NCBI GenBank assembly: GCA_030599095.1
Contig: JAUVOQ010000007.1
Coordinates: 1 to 45,469, forward strand
Direction: 5' to 3'
Length of the DNA stretch: 45,469 nucleotides
DNA from: Candidatus Ruthturnera sp.
Lineage (GTDB): Bacteria > Pseudomonadota > Gammaproteobacteria > PS1 > Pseudothioglobaceae
In this document: in pieces, positions 20,565-30,480 of the stretch
Layout: each line of letters starts with the position of its first letter
Position numbering within the stretch: position 1 is the first letter of the stretch
Notes under the pieces: model-generated
What the model saw: only the letters and a program-made list of their open reading frames with translations
Databases searched by the model: none
Told to the model about the DNA's origin: nothing
Made by a program: the position numbers and the translations under genes

Positions 20565-21143
20565 TTATAACAAGGTTATTAAGCAATAATGAACTTCTCC
20601 TGTTTTTTTTTGTTTGTTAATTTGAATGTTTGTTGATAAGCATTCAGCCACTTCATTTTTTAAAATTTTAAATTCAGATTCTATATAAATTTTTGTGTTT
20701 GAAGCAACAAAATGACCTTTTGAAAGTGCTTTTAAAGTTTTTGGCAGATAATTTTTATTAAAAGGCGGGTCTAAAAAAACAAAATCAAAAGTTTGTACGC
20801 TCTTTTCAGACAAGAAATTTAGTGCATCTTGATTAAAAATACTTATTTTGTTTGTTTTTAACAGCGCTTGATTTTTTTTTAAACTTTGATAGGTATTGAA
20901 GTCTTTTTCAATACTAACAACTTGTTTAGCGCCACGGGACAGCGCTTCAAAACTTAAACTTCCACTGCCAGCAAATAAATCCAAATAAGTTTTGTTGTGT
21001 GACTCAAATTGAATCCAATTAAATAAGGTTTCTCGAATTTTGCCTGATGTGGGTCTTAAACTAGGCGTATCGGGAAAGTTAAATTTTCTGCTCCGATAGT
21101 TACCTGATACGATTTTGAAAGAGTTATTGATGATAGGTGTCAA
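20565..21143 (-). CDS. rsmD: 16S rRNA (guanine966-N2)-methyltransferase
   Basis: RsmD methylates G966 of 16S rRNA. Motifs visible: [16 protein letters not shown], the SAM motif [19 protein letters not shown], and the catalytic [12 protein letters not shown]. The frame is open to 21194, but the family N-terminus matches from about [20 protein letters not shown] at 21143 has AGGA 5 bases upstream and gives about 192 residues, so it is preferred over the ATG at 21194, which would overlap ppa by 71 bases. With the TTG start the overlap with ppa is 20 bases. Confidence 0.88.
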   Translation of the reverse strand: MTPIINNSFKIVSGNYRSRKFNFPDTPSLRPTSGKIRETLFNWIQFESHNKTYLDLFAGSGSLSFEALSRGAKQVVSIEKDFNTYQSLKKNQALLKTNKISIFNQDALNFLSEKSVQTFDFVFLDPPFNKNYLPKTLKALSKGHFVASNTKIYIESEFKILKNEVAECLSTNIQINKQKKTGEVHYCLITLL

Positions 21144-21654
21144 AAGAGTCCTGAAGTTCTTTTTTGGCTTCAATAGAATTGCCCCAGCCATCAATTTTCA
21201 CCCACTTGTCTTCTTCAAAGTCCTTGTAGTAAGTAAAAAAGTGTTCAATTTGTTTCTTAAGAGTAACGCCGACATCATCAATACATTTGATGTCATGATA
21301 AGATTTACATAATTTATCAATAGGCACGGCTAAGATTTTTGAATCTTTTCCTGCTTCATCAGTCATGCGTAAAACACCAATTGGGCGTACTGTAATAACG
21401 CTATCATGGATTAATGGATAAGGTGTAATCACCAAGACATCGGTTGGGTCGCCGTCATCTGCTAGTGTTTCTGGTACAAAGCCGTAATTGCAAGGGTAGA
21501 ACATCGGAGTTGAGATAAAGCGATCTACAAACATTGCACCTGTTTCTTTGTCAATTTCATATTTAATGGGTGATGAGTTTGCTGGAATTTCAATAATAAC
21601 ATTGATTTCATCAGGCATATTGCCCGCTGAGACTGCTTTTAAACTATTTTGCAT
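21124..21654 (-). CDS. ppa: Inorganic pyrophosphatase (family I)
   Basis: Family I soluble pyrophosphatase that hydrolyses PPi to drive biosynthesis. It has the same length as the E. coli enzyme (176 residues). The signature [15 protein letters not shown] carries the metal-binding Asp residues, with [13 protein letters not shown] and the Lys/Tyr positions of [14 protein letters not shown] also present. It overlaps rnd by 16 bases and rsmD downstream. Confidence 0.96.
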   Translation of the reverse strand: MQNSLKAVSAGNMPDEINVIIEIPANSSPIKYEIDKETGAMFVDRFISTPMFYPCNYGFVPETLADDGDPTDVLVITPYPLIHDSVITVRPIGVLRMTDEAGKDSKILAVPIDKLCKSYHDIKCIDDVGVTLKKQIEHFFTYYKDFEEDKWVKIDGWGNSIEAKKELQDSFDTYHQ

Positions 21655-22682
21655 TTTTCTAATTCCTCTTTTAAAAGATTAAAGCGCCAACCTGTTAAGA
21701 AAATAACGCAACGTTCGCCACGAATAAAACTTAATAATGATTTACCGTTGGCAATGATTTTATCGTTTAGATTGTGCTGGTTTGCTATATTTTGTATCAA
21801 TTTTTGTAATTCATTTTTCTTTGCTTTTTCAGTTTTTGTTAGTAGTGTGTGTTTATTAACAATAATTTTAGCCTCATCAAGTTGCTCATTTTTAGCTAAA
21901 AATTCATTAAATGCAGTTTTTATGCCAAAGGGCAATGATTTCTTTTTGAGTGCATAATTGATTAATTGATCATCACTCATTATCCATTTTCTAGGTTTGT
22001 TTTTATAAATAGCCTGATGCTCTCTAAACATGGCTAATTGTGCAGCAAAATAATGTGTTTTTTGGGCTAATTGTGAAAACCCTTTGACCGTTGTCCATGC
22101 ATTTTTAATATTGGGGTTGTACAAATTAATAGCTAATAACAATTCACCTTCTTCTTTAATCCAATGTGATTTATGCTCAGTTTTTAATTGATTTTCAAGT
22201 TGATAGAAGTTTTTAAGCAAATATCGCACGTCGTCAAGTGCATATTCAAGTGCAGCATTTGGCAAAGGGCGTATGGTCCAATCTAGGCGAGTATAAGCTT
22301 TTTCTAAATGAACCTTTTGCAAGATTTGAGTCAGTGCTTGGTAAGAAATTTGCATAGGATGACCCAGTAAACTGGCTGCAATTTGGGTGTCAAACAAGCG
22401 CTTAGGGAGTTGTTTGGATAAGTAATACATCGCCTCAATGTCTTGGCGTGCTGAGTGTACAATCCACAAGCAATCTTTTTGATAGAGTTTTTCAAACAAT
22501 GGATTTAAATCTTTAATTGCCAAAATATCAATACAATCGGTTGCACTTTTAGTGGCTATTTGCACCAAGCATAGTACAGGATAGTAAGTGTTAACACGCT
22601 TAAATTCAGTATCAATAGCCAGTTCTGTTTCATGTTTTATTAAGCCTAAAAACTGACTTAGTTGTGTTTGTGTTTGAATCAT
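21639..22682 (-). CDS. rnd: Ribonuclease D
   Basis: 3'-5' exoribonuclease of the DEDD family that trims tRNA and other stable RNA 3' ends. The 347-residue protein shows [20 protein letters not shown] (Asp and Glu of motif I), [13 protein letters not shown] (motif II) and [16 protein letters not shown] (motif III, DEDDy), followed by an HRDC-like helical region (about 205-285). It is slightly shorter than E. coli RNase D (375). It leads the rnd-ppa-rsmD-coaD run, which has overlapping or closely spaced genes. Confidence 0.92.
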   Translation of the reverse strand: MIQTQTQLSQFLGLIKHETELAIDTEFKRVNTYYPVLCLVQIATKSATDCIDILAIKDLNPLFEKLYQKDCLWIVHSARQDIEAMYYLSKQLPKRLFDTQIAASLLGHPMQISYQALTQILQKVHLEKAYTRLDWTIRPLPNAALEYALDDVRYLLKNFYQLENQLKTEHKSHWIKEEGELLLAINLYNPNIKNAWTTVKGFSQLAQKTHYFAAQLAMFREHQAIYKNKPRKWIMSDDQLINYALKKKSLPFGIKTAFNEFLAKNEQLDEAKIIVNKHTLLTKTEKAKKNELQKLIQNIANQHNLNDKIIANGKSLLSFIRGERCVIFLTGWRFNLLKEELEKCKIV

Positions 22683-22702
22683 TTGTCATATTTTATACCG
22701 AC

Positions 22703-22727
22703 AAAGCCTCTAATGGTGATAGGCTTT
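22703..22727. terminator. Short hairpin upstream of rnd
   Basis: AAAGCCT (22703-22709) and AGGCTTT (22721-22727) form a 7-bp stem with an 11-base loop. It could end the slyX transcript on the minus strand, though the T-tract is better on the plus strand. Confidence 0.35.
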
Positions 22728-22800
22728 ATTTTGCTAACGGTTTTATCAAAATTGGGTTTGCAGATTCTTAACTAACATCAAACAATTGTTCCATTTTGAG

Positions 22801-22875
22801 ATGAAACACGTGCTAACAAATCATGGCTCAGCGTTTAAAAAAGAGTTTGATGAGCAAGCGGGTAATTTTATATAA
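22801..22875 (+). pseudogene. Fragment of a transposase integrase-core (rve) domain
   Basis: The 24-codon frame reads MKHVLTNHGSAFKKEFDEQA, resembling the VLTDNGSEF motif of rve-type transposases (second catalytic Asp; here Asp is replaced by Asn and Glu by Ala). The same frame continues upstream as IKQLFHFE. Only this stub is left, so it is a dead relic; the family is not certain. Confidence 0.4.
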
Positions 22876-22881
22876 AGATCT

Positions 22882-23088
22882 CTAATAATGTGGTGGTGGG
22901 CTATCAGTTGTTATATTTTGATTATTTTGGGCATCATTAGATTGTCTAATTTGCGCAGATAGGTGTTTTAGTATGGCTTCTAATTCGTCAATTTTTTGCG
23001 TTTGTCGAAATACCACATTATTTAACGCTTCAATGGTGCGTTCAAAGTGGGTTAGTTTTTCTTCTAATTCAATTATTTTTTTATCCAT
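22882..23088 (-). CDS. slyX: SlyX family protein
   Basis: A 68-residue coiled-coil protein of unknown role. It has the family pattern: IIELEEKLTHFERTIEALNN with heptad-like spacing, VVFRQTQKIDELE, and the C-terminal PPPHY that marks SlyX. It follows pnp on the same strand, beyond the pnp terminator, so it probably has its own promoter or depends on read-through. Confidence 0.88.
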   Translation of the reverse strand: MDKKIIELEEKLTHFERTIEALNNVVFRQTQKIDELEAILKHLSAQIRQSNDAQNNQNITTDSPPPHY

Positions 23089-23107
23089 TTGTACCCCCCA
23101 TATTCAT

Positions 23108-23133
23108 AAAAAAGCCACCGAATAGGTGGCTTT
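23108..23133 (-). terminator. Intrinsic terminator of pnp
   Basis: In the minus-strand transcript AAAGCCACC pairs exactly with GGTGGCTTT (9 bp, 5-base loop), followed by further U residues. It lies 22 bases after the pnp stop. Confidence 0.8.
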
Positions 23134-23155
23134 ATGCAACCAATTGATTTTTAAG

Positions 23156-25249
23156 TTATTTTTCTAATAACGCTTTACGAGATAATTTAATGCGACCTCT
23201 GTCTACACTCAACACCTTGACATCAATTTCATCACCTTCTTTAAGGTAGTTTTCTACTTTTTCAACACGCTTATGATCGATTTCAGAGATATGTAGCAAG
23301 CCATCTTGGTTAGGCAGGATATTAATAAAAGCACCAAATTCAACAATTTTGACAACTTTGCCTGTATAAACTTTATCCACCTCAGGTACAGCAGTCACAT
23401 CTTTTACCATTTGTACCGCTGTGTCAAAGGCTTTTTGATTATTGGCAAAAATATTAACATCGCCATTATCATCCACATCAACACTGGCACCAGACGTTGA
23501 AATAATGCTTCTAATGGTTTCCCCACCCTTGCCGATTAAATCACGAATCTTATCAGTTTGAATTTTAATAACGGCAGTTTTAGGCGCATTTTTGCTTGAT
23601 GTGTTAGGCTCGCAAATAACTTGGTTCATTTGTCCTAAAATGTTCAATCTTGCTTCTTTGGCTTGTTTTAAAGCAATCTCCATGATTTCACGAGTGATGC
23701 CTTGGATTTTAATATCCATTTGCAATGCATTGACGCCACGTGATGTGCCTGCTACTTTAAAGTCCATATCGCCTAAATGATCTTCATCGCCTAAAATGTC
23801 AGTCAATACGGCAAAATTTTCTCCCTCTTTAACCAAGCCCATGGCAATGCCAGCAATTGGTGCTTTGATTGGCACGCCTGCATCCATTAATGACAAGGAT
23901 GAACCGCAAACGCTGGCCATAGAACTAGAGCCATTGGATTCAGTAATTTCCGACACCACGCGCACTGTATATGGGAAGTCTTCAATTGAAGGTAAGCAAG
24001 CAGCAATGCCACGACGCGCTAGACGACCATGGCCAATTTCACGACGTTTGGTGATACCCACACGACCAGTTTCACCCACGCAGTATGGTGGGAAATTGTA
24101 ATGCAGTAAAAAATAATCATTTTGACGTTCAGAATATTCTAACTTTTCAATCAACTGAGCTTCACGTTTAGAACCTAGCGTGGTTACCACTAAGGCTTGT
24201 GTTTCGCCACGAGTGAATAAGGCAGAACCATGTGTATTTTCTAAAACACCTGTTTCGATTTTTAACTCACGAACGGTTTTATTATCACGACCATCAATGC
24301 GTGAGTCGTTGTTTAAAATGGATGTGCGAACGGTTGATTTTTCAACTTCCTTAAAGTATTTACTAACTTCCTCAATAGAATTTCCATTCTCATCTTCATT
24401 GGCTAATGCTTTAATTGTCGCTACTTTAATGTCACCAATTTTGGCATAACGAACAAGTTTTTCTTTGATTTGATAGGCCTCGTTAATTTGCTCGCCAAAT
24501 TGTGATTTGATATCACTTAATAAAACTTCGTTAATAACAGGCGCTTCCCAATCCCATTTTTGTACGCCGACTTCGTCAATAAATTCAGCAATATTGGTAA
24601 TGGCAATTTGGTATTGCTCGTGTGCATACATCACTGCATCTAGCATAATCTCTTCAGAAAGCTCGCTGGCTTCTGATTCAACCATCAGAACTGCTTCATC
24701 AGTACCTGCAACCACCATGTCTAGGTCTGAATCAGCCAGTTCAGTATAAGTTGGGTTAAGGATGTATTCACCATTAGAATAACCAACGCGTGCACCGCCA
24801 ATTGGCCCACTAAACGGCACGCCTGAAATACTGAGTGCGGCAGACACGCCTAACATTGAAATAATATCTGGGTCAACCTCTGAGTTTGCAGAAATAACCG
24901 TGATAAGCACTTGCACTTCGTTCATGAAGCCATTTGGGAATAGGGGGCGAATAGGGCGATCAATTAATCTAGAAGTGAGCGTTTCTTTCTCGCTAGGTCT
25001 TGCTTCACGCTTTAGAAAACCACCCGGAATTTTGCCAGTTGCATAAGTTTTTTCAATATAATCAACAGACAGTGGGAAAAAATCTTGCCCAGGGCGCATC
25101 TCTTTAGAACCAACAACGCTTACCAACACTTGTGTGTCATCCATACTTGCCAATACTGCACCATGTGCTTGTCTAGCAATGCGACCCGTTTCTAATGTAA
25201 TTGTGTGCTTGCCCATGACAAAGCTTTTTGTTTTGATATTCATGTCCAT
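23156..25249 (-). CDS. pnp: Polyribonucleotide nucleotidyltransferase (PNPase)
   Basis: PNPase degrades RNA 3' to 5' by phosphorolysis and is part of the degradosome in many bacteria. The protein has two RNase PH domains (about residues 10-230 and 310-530, with the phosphate-binding region around [16 protein letters not shown]), a KH domain ([15 protein letters not shown]) and an S1 domain ([15 protein letters not shown]). The start is the ATG at 25249, which has GGAGG 5 bases upstream; the ATG at 25261 contains that ribosome site and is less likely. rpsO, the usual upstream neighbour, is missing: a promoter and long hairpin lie there instead. Confidence 0.97.
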   Translation of the reverse strand: MDMNIKTKSFVMGKHTITLETGRIARQAHGAVLASMDDTQVLVSVVGSKEMRPGQDFFPLSVDYIEKTYATGKIPGGFLKREARPSEKETLTSRLIDRPIRPLFPNGFMNEVQVLITVISANSEVDPDIISMLGVSAALSISGVPFSGPIGGARVGYSNGEYILNPTYTELADSDLDMVVAGTDEAVLMVESEASELSEEIMLDAVMYAHEQYQIAITNIAEFIDEVGVQKWDWEAPVINEVLLSDIKSQFGEQINEAYQIKEKLVRYAKIGDIKVATIKALANEDENGNSIEEVSKYFKEVEKSTVRTSILNNDSRIDGRDNKTVRELKIETGVLENTHGSALFTRGETQALVVTTLGSKREAQLIEKLEYSERQNDYFLLHYNFPPYCVGETGRVGITKRREIGHGRLARRGIAACLPSIEDFPYTVRVVSEITESNGSSSMASVCGSSLSLMDAGVPIKAPIAGIAMGLVKEGENFAVLTDILGDEDHLGDMDFKVAGTSRGVNALQMDIKIQGITREIMEIALKQAKEARLNILGQMNQVICEPNTSSKNAPKTAVIKIQTDKIRDLIGKGGETIRSIISTSGASVDVDDNGDVNIFANNQKAFDTAVQMVKDVTAVPEVDKVYTGKVVKIVEFGAFINILPNQDGLLHISEIDHKRVEKVENYLKEGDEIDVKVLSVDRGRIKLSRKALLEK

Positions 25250-25279
25250 GAAAACCTCCATAATAAGTTAAAAAAGAAG

Positions 25280-25401
25280 TTTATGGTTTGAACTCAATAA
25301 GTTTTATTTGAAATATATTCTAGTCTCTAAAAATAAGCAAAATTTCCTTTGCCTAGCCGAATATACTTTAGATAAAACTTAAACTCAGATTAAACCATAA
25401 A
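25280..25401 (-). promoter_or_regulatory. Long leader hairpin of pnp (possible RNase III/PNPase autoregulation site)
   Basis: Three pairs of complementary blocks nest in order: TTTATGGTTT (25280-25289) with AAACCATAAA (25392-25401), AAGTTTTAT (25299-25307) with ATAAAACTT (25372-25380), and TATATTC (25314-25320) with GAATATA (25359-25365). The internal loops are of similar size on both sides (9/11 and 6/6 bases). The pnp transcript would start at the base of this stem. In E. coli a double-stranded pnp leader is cut by RNase III and then removed by PNPase; the same logic is inferred here. Confidence 0.6.
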
Positions 25402-25409
25402 ACGAAGTC

Positions 25410-25437
25410 ATTATACCTACGACAAAACTCGATACAA
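25410..25437 (-). promoter_or_regulatory. Sigma-70 promoter of pnp
   Basis: On the minus strand a perfect -10 TATAAT (25410-25415) follows TTGTAT (25432-25437) with a 16-base spacer. The predicted start, about 25403, is the first base or so of the leader hairpin. Confidence 0.6.
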
Positions 25438-25477
25438 ATTAATATTGGGCTATTTACTAACGTTGGAAAGGGATAAT

Positions 25478-25515
25478 AAAAAAACCCCTAGCCTCAGAAT
25501 AAGACTAGGGGTTTT
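25478..25515 (-). terminator. Intrinsic terminator of the porin gene
   Basis: In the minus-strand transcript AAAACCCCTAG pairs perfectly with CTAGGGGTTTT (11 bp, 13-base loop) and a run of U follows. A second AT-rich hairpin (about 25519-25550) lies between it and the porin stop. This is one of the strongest terminators in the window. Confidence 0.9.
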
Positions 25516-25568
25516 AGACTTAACTTAGACTTTTAAAAGTTTAAGTTAGGTTTTTTACAGCTTCAAAT

Positions 25569-26681
25569 TTAGAACTTAACATCAAGTCTAATACCTGTAT
25601 TGGTATCATTGTTGCTTATACCTATGTTAGCGATTCCCAAAGTAGTAGTACTTATGCCAGAAACTTTACCAATATTAGCTGTTAGAGTAGCACCATTAGC
25701 TAAAGGACGACTAACAATTATCTCTGTACCTTTTACGTCATCAACATCACCTACCGTGTTTTCAGTATAGATGGCTTTAATTGTGTTGCCATATACCTCA
25801 GTACTCACTGCAACGCCTAAGATTTCAGTAAAGTCACCAACATCAGCAACAGCAGTTGCTGTAGCACCACGAGCACCTTTACCAATTAGCATAGAGCCTA
25901 ATGGTGCAAGTTTACCAGTAGTATGAGGATCAGCTGTGTTTAGGGTAGTACCAGTAAATGCTCCTATGTCATTCTCAATGTAGGCAATGTCCCACTTAAC
26001 GGTACTGCCACCACCAATTTGAAGGAAAATTGTGTCGTTATTAGTCGTTGCTGTATCGTCCCAATACTCAGCGGCAATTGAAATGCCACCAAGTGCAGCA
26101 AGTGTAACTTGAGCACTAACGTCTGTAAAATTATTAGGGTTATGCACTGCACCAACTGTTATAGAAGGATTTATTTTGCCAGAAACATTTATGTTGGTTG
26201 AATCAGAACCAGTAGCAGTAGAACCGTCAGCAGTAAATACACCTAACTTCCAGCCAGGAGCTATTTCAGTTGATAGAGAGAGTGCGTTTTTCTTAGCCGC
26301 TTCCATAGAGTGTGCACCTAAACCAATTGTACCCCAGTAGTCACCCGCTTTAATGCTAACAGGACCTAGTTTGCTTGTAACATATAGGCTGTCCAATTTA
26401 ACACCTTTGTCTTTGTCCACTGGCATTACGTTTGGATCTGGATCTACACGAGTTTGGTTACCGCCATGAATAACGGCAACGACTTCAGTATCGTCAACAG
26501 AACCAACTATTTTTACACGAACACGCTGGTTGTCGTTATTAGTAGTATCCAGAGTACCAGTTGAACTTAAAACCTTTTGCGAAGCAAAAGAGACATAAGC
26601 ATCTCCTGTGATTGAAATGCCCGCTGTCGCAGCTACTGACATTGTTGCTGCAACCGCAGCAATTAATAATCGTTTTTTCAT
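25569..26681 (-). CDS. Outer-membrane porin, general-porin-like
   Basis: A 370-residue exported beta-barrel. The N-terminal signal peptide MKKRLLIAAVAATMSVAATA precedes ISITGDAYVSFASQ, a typical first strand. The body is rich in alternating hydrophobic and polar residues with Gly and Asn, and the protein ends in RLDVKF; a C-terminal Phe is the outer-membrane assembly signal. It is probably a trimeric diffusion porin; substrate preference cannot be read. GGAGAT precedes the ATG. It is monocistronic, with its own promoter and terminator. Confidence 0.8.
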   Translation of the reverse strand: MKKRLLIAAVAATMSVAATAGISITGDAYVSFASQKVLSSTGTLDTTNNDNQRVRVKIVGSVDDTEVVAVIHGGNQTRVDPDPNVMPVDKDKGVKLDSLYVTSKLGPVSIKAGDYWGTIGLGAHSMEAAKKNALSLSTEIAPGWKLGVFTADGSTATGSDSTNINVSGKINPSITVGAVHNPNNFTDVSAQVTLAALGGISIAAEYWDDTATTNNDTIFLQIGGGSTVKWDIAYIENDIGAFTGTTLNTADPHTTGKLAPLGSMLIGKGARGATATAVADVGDFTEILGVAVSTEVYGNTIKAIYTENTVGDVDDVKGTEIIVSRPLANGATLTANIGKVSGISTTTLGIANIGISNNDTNTGIRLDVKF

Positions 26682-26771
26682 TTTTTATCTCCAAAAATTT
26701 AAACGTTATACCAAAAGAAATTTCTTAACTTTCAGTTTTTATCACTTTGCATTATTACAAAGATGTGGTGA

Positions 26772-26799
26772 ATTATACACAACTGTTTGAAGTAATCAA
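26772..26799 (-). promoter_or_regulatory. Sigma-70 promoter of the porin gene
   Basis: On the minus strand TTGATT (26794-26799) is followed after 16 bases by a perfect TATAAT (26772-26777). The predicted leader is about 85 bases long. Confidence 0.65.
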
Positions 26800-26872
26800 G
26801 GTTTTTTTGTAAAAAAGATACAAAAAATTGCAAAAATACAACTTTGAACCTATTCTGCATAAAACGAGCACC

Positions 26873-29056
26873 TTATAATGACTTCAAATATTCAAGCAAG
26901 TCTAATCTCTGCGCCGTATTAAGTGCTGGTAAAACTTCACCATTAACTTGAGGGGTGCGTCCTGCTGCATATTCATGTCCTGCATTTGAATTTCCAGGTA
27001 AAGAAGTGTCAAATTCAAATCCTTTATAATTTTGTGATTTAAAGCCAACTTTTTTTATATCAAAACTTCTACTGCCAACAATAAATTTATCAGGTCTATA
27101 ACTTTCATCGCCTTTTGTATCATTTTTTAATTTCTTAGGCAATAACAAGTCGTATAAAGTAGGGACTGATCCATTATGAAGATAAGGGGCTGTTGCCCAA
27201 ATGCCATGTAATGGTCCTGCCTTATAAGCCAATAAAGAGTCATAAGGTTTCGCTGTGGTGCTGGGATTATAATTTCCAACCTTAATAGAGGACTTAATTG
27301 GGTTTGTAAAAAACGAAAAGGAAAGATCATAAACCCAATCAGACCAGCGAATAATAAAATTTTTATCATAATTTGGCGTTGCAACAACACTCGCGGCACT
27401 CAGTGTTAACAACTCTGCAATTGGCGCTTTATGATGCACTATTTTTTTACCAGCTGGTGTGTCGACATATTGATGCCTAACAAGACCTGCAAAACCTTTC
27501 CGTTCAATGGCGTTAATTGCCATATATTTGTCAGTTTTTATATTATCAAGACTAGAAAAATGTGCGGTAATTTTTCGATTTGGATTGTCTCTTTCAGCCT
27601 TATTAAGAACTGAATGGCATTTTTGACAGTATTTTTTATAAATCTTTTTCCCTTTATGTTTTTTATCTTTATCTAGTTGACCAAACAACGCCTCATTCCA
27701 TTTTGGTGGCTGTAATCTAGTTAATTGTTCTTCAATATGAACTAAATTTCTAACATTGATAGATGTTTGATAATTAATATGCTCAAGCCCTGATTTTTTA
27801 CCGATATTAACAAAATCTAGCAATGAAGAGACACTAAACCCTGTTTCTTCTCCCCAATCCAAGGTGGCAAATACACCAATTACTTGCCCAACATTCCTAC
27901 CTAGAGCACCTAGACCAGAATTCTCACCAATACCGTTCCATTGAACATAATCATGCTGTGGCGTTCCCCATAAAAATGGATAACTGACAGGTGCGTTTGA
28001 TTTATTAAACAGCATCATATTCAATAAGGTTTGTTTATGGTTTGTTCCAGATGAAGCATCCATTTTTCCTAATTGTAATAAAATCCTTCCAACCAGATGA
28101 GTCTTTTCACTATTATTTTTATAAATATCTTTAAATAACTTATCTACTTTTAGATTTTTAATTGAACCCAATATCCTTTTTAATGTTTTTTCATCAAAAA
28201 TATATTTTGCAACACGATTGTATATTCTGCCAAATGCATCTAGGCGCATATAACCATATTCAGTTGTTGAATGATTAATGTGATTGTAATCTTGAATTTG
28301 ATAAGCAAATTTTTCCAAATCTTTGACAATCTCACTTTTAGTATCATAACTATCAGAACTTGTAAAGATAAGATTATCATGATTGAAATTTAGTATATTG
28401 CTAACAAACCTCTCTCGTTTTTCGTCGTTTTTGAATGTTTGCATAAGTGCTTTGCCTAAATCAACCATAAACTGATTCATGTCAGACTGAGCAGGTCCGC
28501 CATCAATTCTTATTGCATGATTAACACCATCTTTTTCATAATTGATTTGCGAAGTGTGACATGCTGCACAAGTTAAACCTAAATACTCTTTGCTGTCGTC
28601 TTCACCTTTAATCTTATAACTATCTTTAGCAAATCCAACTGGCAATGCATCAGGATTGCTTAATGTTTTTTCTTGAGGAAGGTAGCGATACTTGGCCATA
28701 TTGTTGCTATCTCGAAATAATTTTTCGCTGTCTATTTGCTCTAATACCATAAAAAAATCATAAGGCAATAAATTAGAACCTTGACTGGTGTTATAAAACC
28801 ATAAACTTTCTCGCTCGCTCCAGCCTTGGTCTAAATACTCTGGTGTTTTATATTCTTCACCAAATAAATCTTTTTCAATAGTAACAGCCCCTCTGTTAGG
28901 ATTGTCATTCCAAAAATCCCAACCCTTGGAACCGTTATCCCAAAATTCCGATTTAAAAGCAAAATAATTAACAGCAATACCGATTGCATACGCAATCACA
29001 ATAAAAGCGATTATTGATTTAATAATGGTTTTTATATGTTCTTTAATATATCTCAT
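26873..29056 (-). CDS. Membrane-anchored diheme cytochrome c, CcP/RoxA-like
   Basis: About 727 residues with one N-terminal membrane helix (IIKSIIAFIVIAYAIGIAV) and the rest predicted periplasmic. Two CXXCH heme sites are present: CAACH (about residue 150) and CQKCH (about 480). The region GPLHGIWATAPYLHNGSVPT near residue 630 is typical of diheme peroxidase-like proteins and RoxA-type relatives. It could be a peroxidase, an electron-transfer protein or an oxygenase; the sequence does not settle this. The ATG at 29056 (AGGA about 9 bases upstream) is preferred to a TTG at 29077, which lies in an inverted repeat shared with the IS30 remnant. Confidence 0.75.
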   Translation of the reverse strand: MRYIKEHIKTIIKSIIAFIVIAYAIGIAVNYFAFKSEFWDNGSKGWDFWNDNPNRGAVTIEKDLFGEEYKTPEYLDQGWSERESLWFYNTSQGSNLLPYDFFMVLEQIDSEKLFRDSNNMAKYRYLPQEKTLSNPDALPVGFAKDSYKIKGEDDSKEYLGLTCAACHTSQINYEKDGVNHAIRIDGGPAQSDMNQFMVDLGKALMQTFKNDEKRERFVSNILNFNHDNLIFTSSDSYDTKSEIVKDLEKFAYQIQDYNHINHSTTEYGYMRLDAFGRIYNRVAKYIFDEKTLKRILGSIKNLKVDKLFKDIYKNNSEKTHLVGRILLQLGKMDASSGTNHKQTLLNMMLFNKSNAPVSYPFLWGTPQHDYVQWNGIGENSGLGALGRNVGQVIGVFATLDWGEETGFSVSSLLDFVNIGKKSGLEHINYQTSINVRNLVHIEEQLTRLQPPKWNEALFGQLDKDKKHKGKKIYKKYCQKCHSVLNKAERDNPNRKITAHFSSLDNIKTDKYMAINAIERKGFAGLVRHQYVDTPAGKKIVHHKAPIAELLTLSAASVVATPNYDKNFIIRWSDWVYDLSFSFFTNPIKSSIKVGNYNPSTTAKPYDSLLAYKAGPLHGIWATAPYLHNGSVPTLYDLLLPKKLKNDTKGDESYRPDKFIVGSRSFDIKKVGFKSQNYKGFEFDTSLPGNSNAGHEYAAGRTPQVNGEVLPALNTAQRLDLLEYLKSL

Positions 29057-29070
29057 AATAACAATTCCTA

Positions 29071-29132
29071 ACTTCAAATTCTAAGTGCAACTTTTTGTTG
29101 GTTAATAATACCTGATTCAAATACCGCTTTCG
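29071..29132. repeat. Left inverted repeat of the IS30-like remnant
   Basis: Begins acttcaaattctaagtgcaa and ends near ataccgctttcgg. Its reverse complement matches 29477-29535 except for a short (about 4-base) indel near the middle and a few substitutions. Confidence 0.8.
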
Positions 29133-29224
29133 GTGTTTGGTAGTTTGGGTTTTTTATTGCCTTAAATCCATCACACCACTTCTTGGTGTGATGGCTTGAT
29201 AAACGGTCATTTAGGCTGACCATA

Positions 29225-29535
<311 letters not shown>

Positions 29536-29536
29536 T

Positions 29537-29836
29537 ATGTTATATGCTATTATTTCACAAGATGTTGAAGGTTCGTTAGAAAAAAGAATATCAGTACGTC
29601 CAGCACACATTAAGCGATTAGAGACCTTAAAAAATCAAGGACGCTTAATTTTAGCAGGCCCTCATCCTGCCATTGATACTAACGAGCCTGGCAAGGCAGG
29701 TTTTACAGGTTCGTTAGTGGTGGCAGAGTTTGATTCTTTAGAGGCAGCAAAAATTTGGGCAGATGCGGACCCTTATATTGAGTCTGGGGCTTATGCCAGC
29801 GTTATTGTTAAGCCGTTTAAGAAAGTATTGCCATGA
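29537..29836 (+). CDS. yciI: YciI family protein
   Basis: A 99-residue YCII-domain protein with a ferredoxin-like fold. It has the family core [20 protein letters not shown] followed by GPHPAID and [20 protein letters not shown], which includes the conserved His and Asp (DPY) of the putative active site. Its biochemical role in most bacteria is unknown. The start is the ATG at 29537; the earlier in-frame codons lie in the inverted repeat. It begins a run of small genes joined by 4-base overlaps. Confidence 0.9.
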   Translation: MLYAIISQDVEGSLEKRISVRPAHIKRLETLKNQGRLILAGPHPAIDTNEPGKAGFTGSLVVAEFDSLEAAKIWADADPYIESGAYASVIVKPFKKVLP

Positions 29837-30086
29837 GTTTACCACTACGTCCTTTATTTGAAAAACCGGTTCAACTTACACTTATTTTTTGACCGACATG
29901 CAAACTTTGGATGCCATTATCATTGATGAAGAAAAGCAATTTAACGAAACGATTGGTGTGAATGTAGGCAAACAAGCGTTCATCCGCCGAGTCAATGCAA
30001 TAGCGTTAGACCTGCCTAAAAAAATCCATGTTGCAATGCCTACTAATCAAGTTTGTGGTGCAAAAATTATGATTAAGACACCATGA
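29833..30086 (+). pseudogene. Small unknown gene, apparently frameshifted at a T-run
   Basis: An ATG overlapping the yciI stop (ATGA) opens a frame reading [19 protein letters not shown] that stops at 29892. A second frame starts at 29889 with TDMQTLDAIIIDEEKQFNET and continues 65 codons to 30086, where it overlaps the next gene by 4 bases. The break lies at a run of six T (29885-29890), so a one-base slip would join the two into a protein of about 82 residues. I do not recognise the family. It may be a sequencing slip, decay, or two separate ORFs. Confidence 0.4.
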
Positions 30087-30331
30087 AAGGCTACTCACTA
30101 GATCCACATCCAAGCATTAGCATTGTTAAAGAAAGATTTGCCGTGGTTAGAATTCCAAAAATTAGGCGCGAACGTGTACCAGCTAATAATGTTGAAGTGG
30201 TTGAAGATTTAGACATTGCTATAGAAAAATCAGACCCTAGCAATCATTTGTATGCTGCAAAAGTACTAGGCCCATCTAGGTCATCTGAAGGTATGACTTT
30301 GTATTATATTTTAGAAATGTATAACGCTTAA
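30083..30331 (+). CDS. Hypothetical protein, 82 residues
   Basis: Not recognised. The product is soluble and charged, with VKERFAVVRIPKIRRERVPA near the N-terminus and VLGPSRSSEGMTLYYILEMY at the end. Its ATG overlaps the preceding stop (ATGA) and its stop overlaps the next start (TAATG), so it sits in a translationally coupled group with yciI. This coupling and the coding-like composition support it as a real gene. Confidence 0.6.
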   Translation: MKGYSLDPHPSISIVKERFAVVRIPKIRRERVPANNVEVVEDLDIAIEKSDPSNHLYAAKVLGPSRSSEGMTLYYILEMYNA

Positions 30332-30480
30332 TGAAGTGGTTTAGTTTACTGTTGATTTTGTTAACACCACTTGCTTACAGCGGGCAAAGTACTGAGTTTG
30401 AGTTAACATCAGGCGACACAATCAGTGCTGATGTTTATTCAGCAGACACACAAATTAACAATAAATTTAACATAATATAA
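30331..30480 (+). CDS. Short exported protein, probably truncated
   Basis: A 49-residue frame with a clear signal peptide (MKWFSLLLILLTPLAYS) and a short mature part beginning GQSTEFELTSGDTISADVYS. It ends abruptly at TAA with no following similar frame. The mature start resembles the first strand pair of secreted hydrolases, but too little is left to name a family. It may be the 5' stump of a longer gene removed by a deletion; the following 110 bases (30481-30590) are AT-rich and hold no gene. Confidence 0.45.
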   Translation: MKWFSLLLILLTPLAYSGQSTEFELTSGDTISADVYSADTQINNKFNII

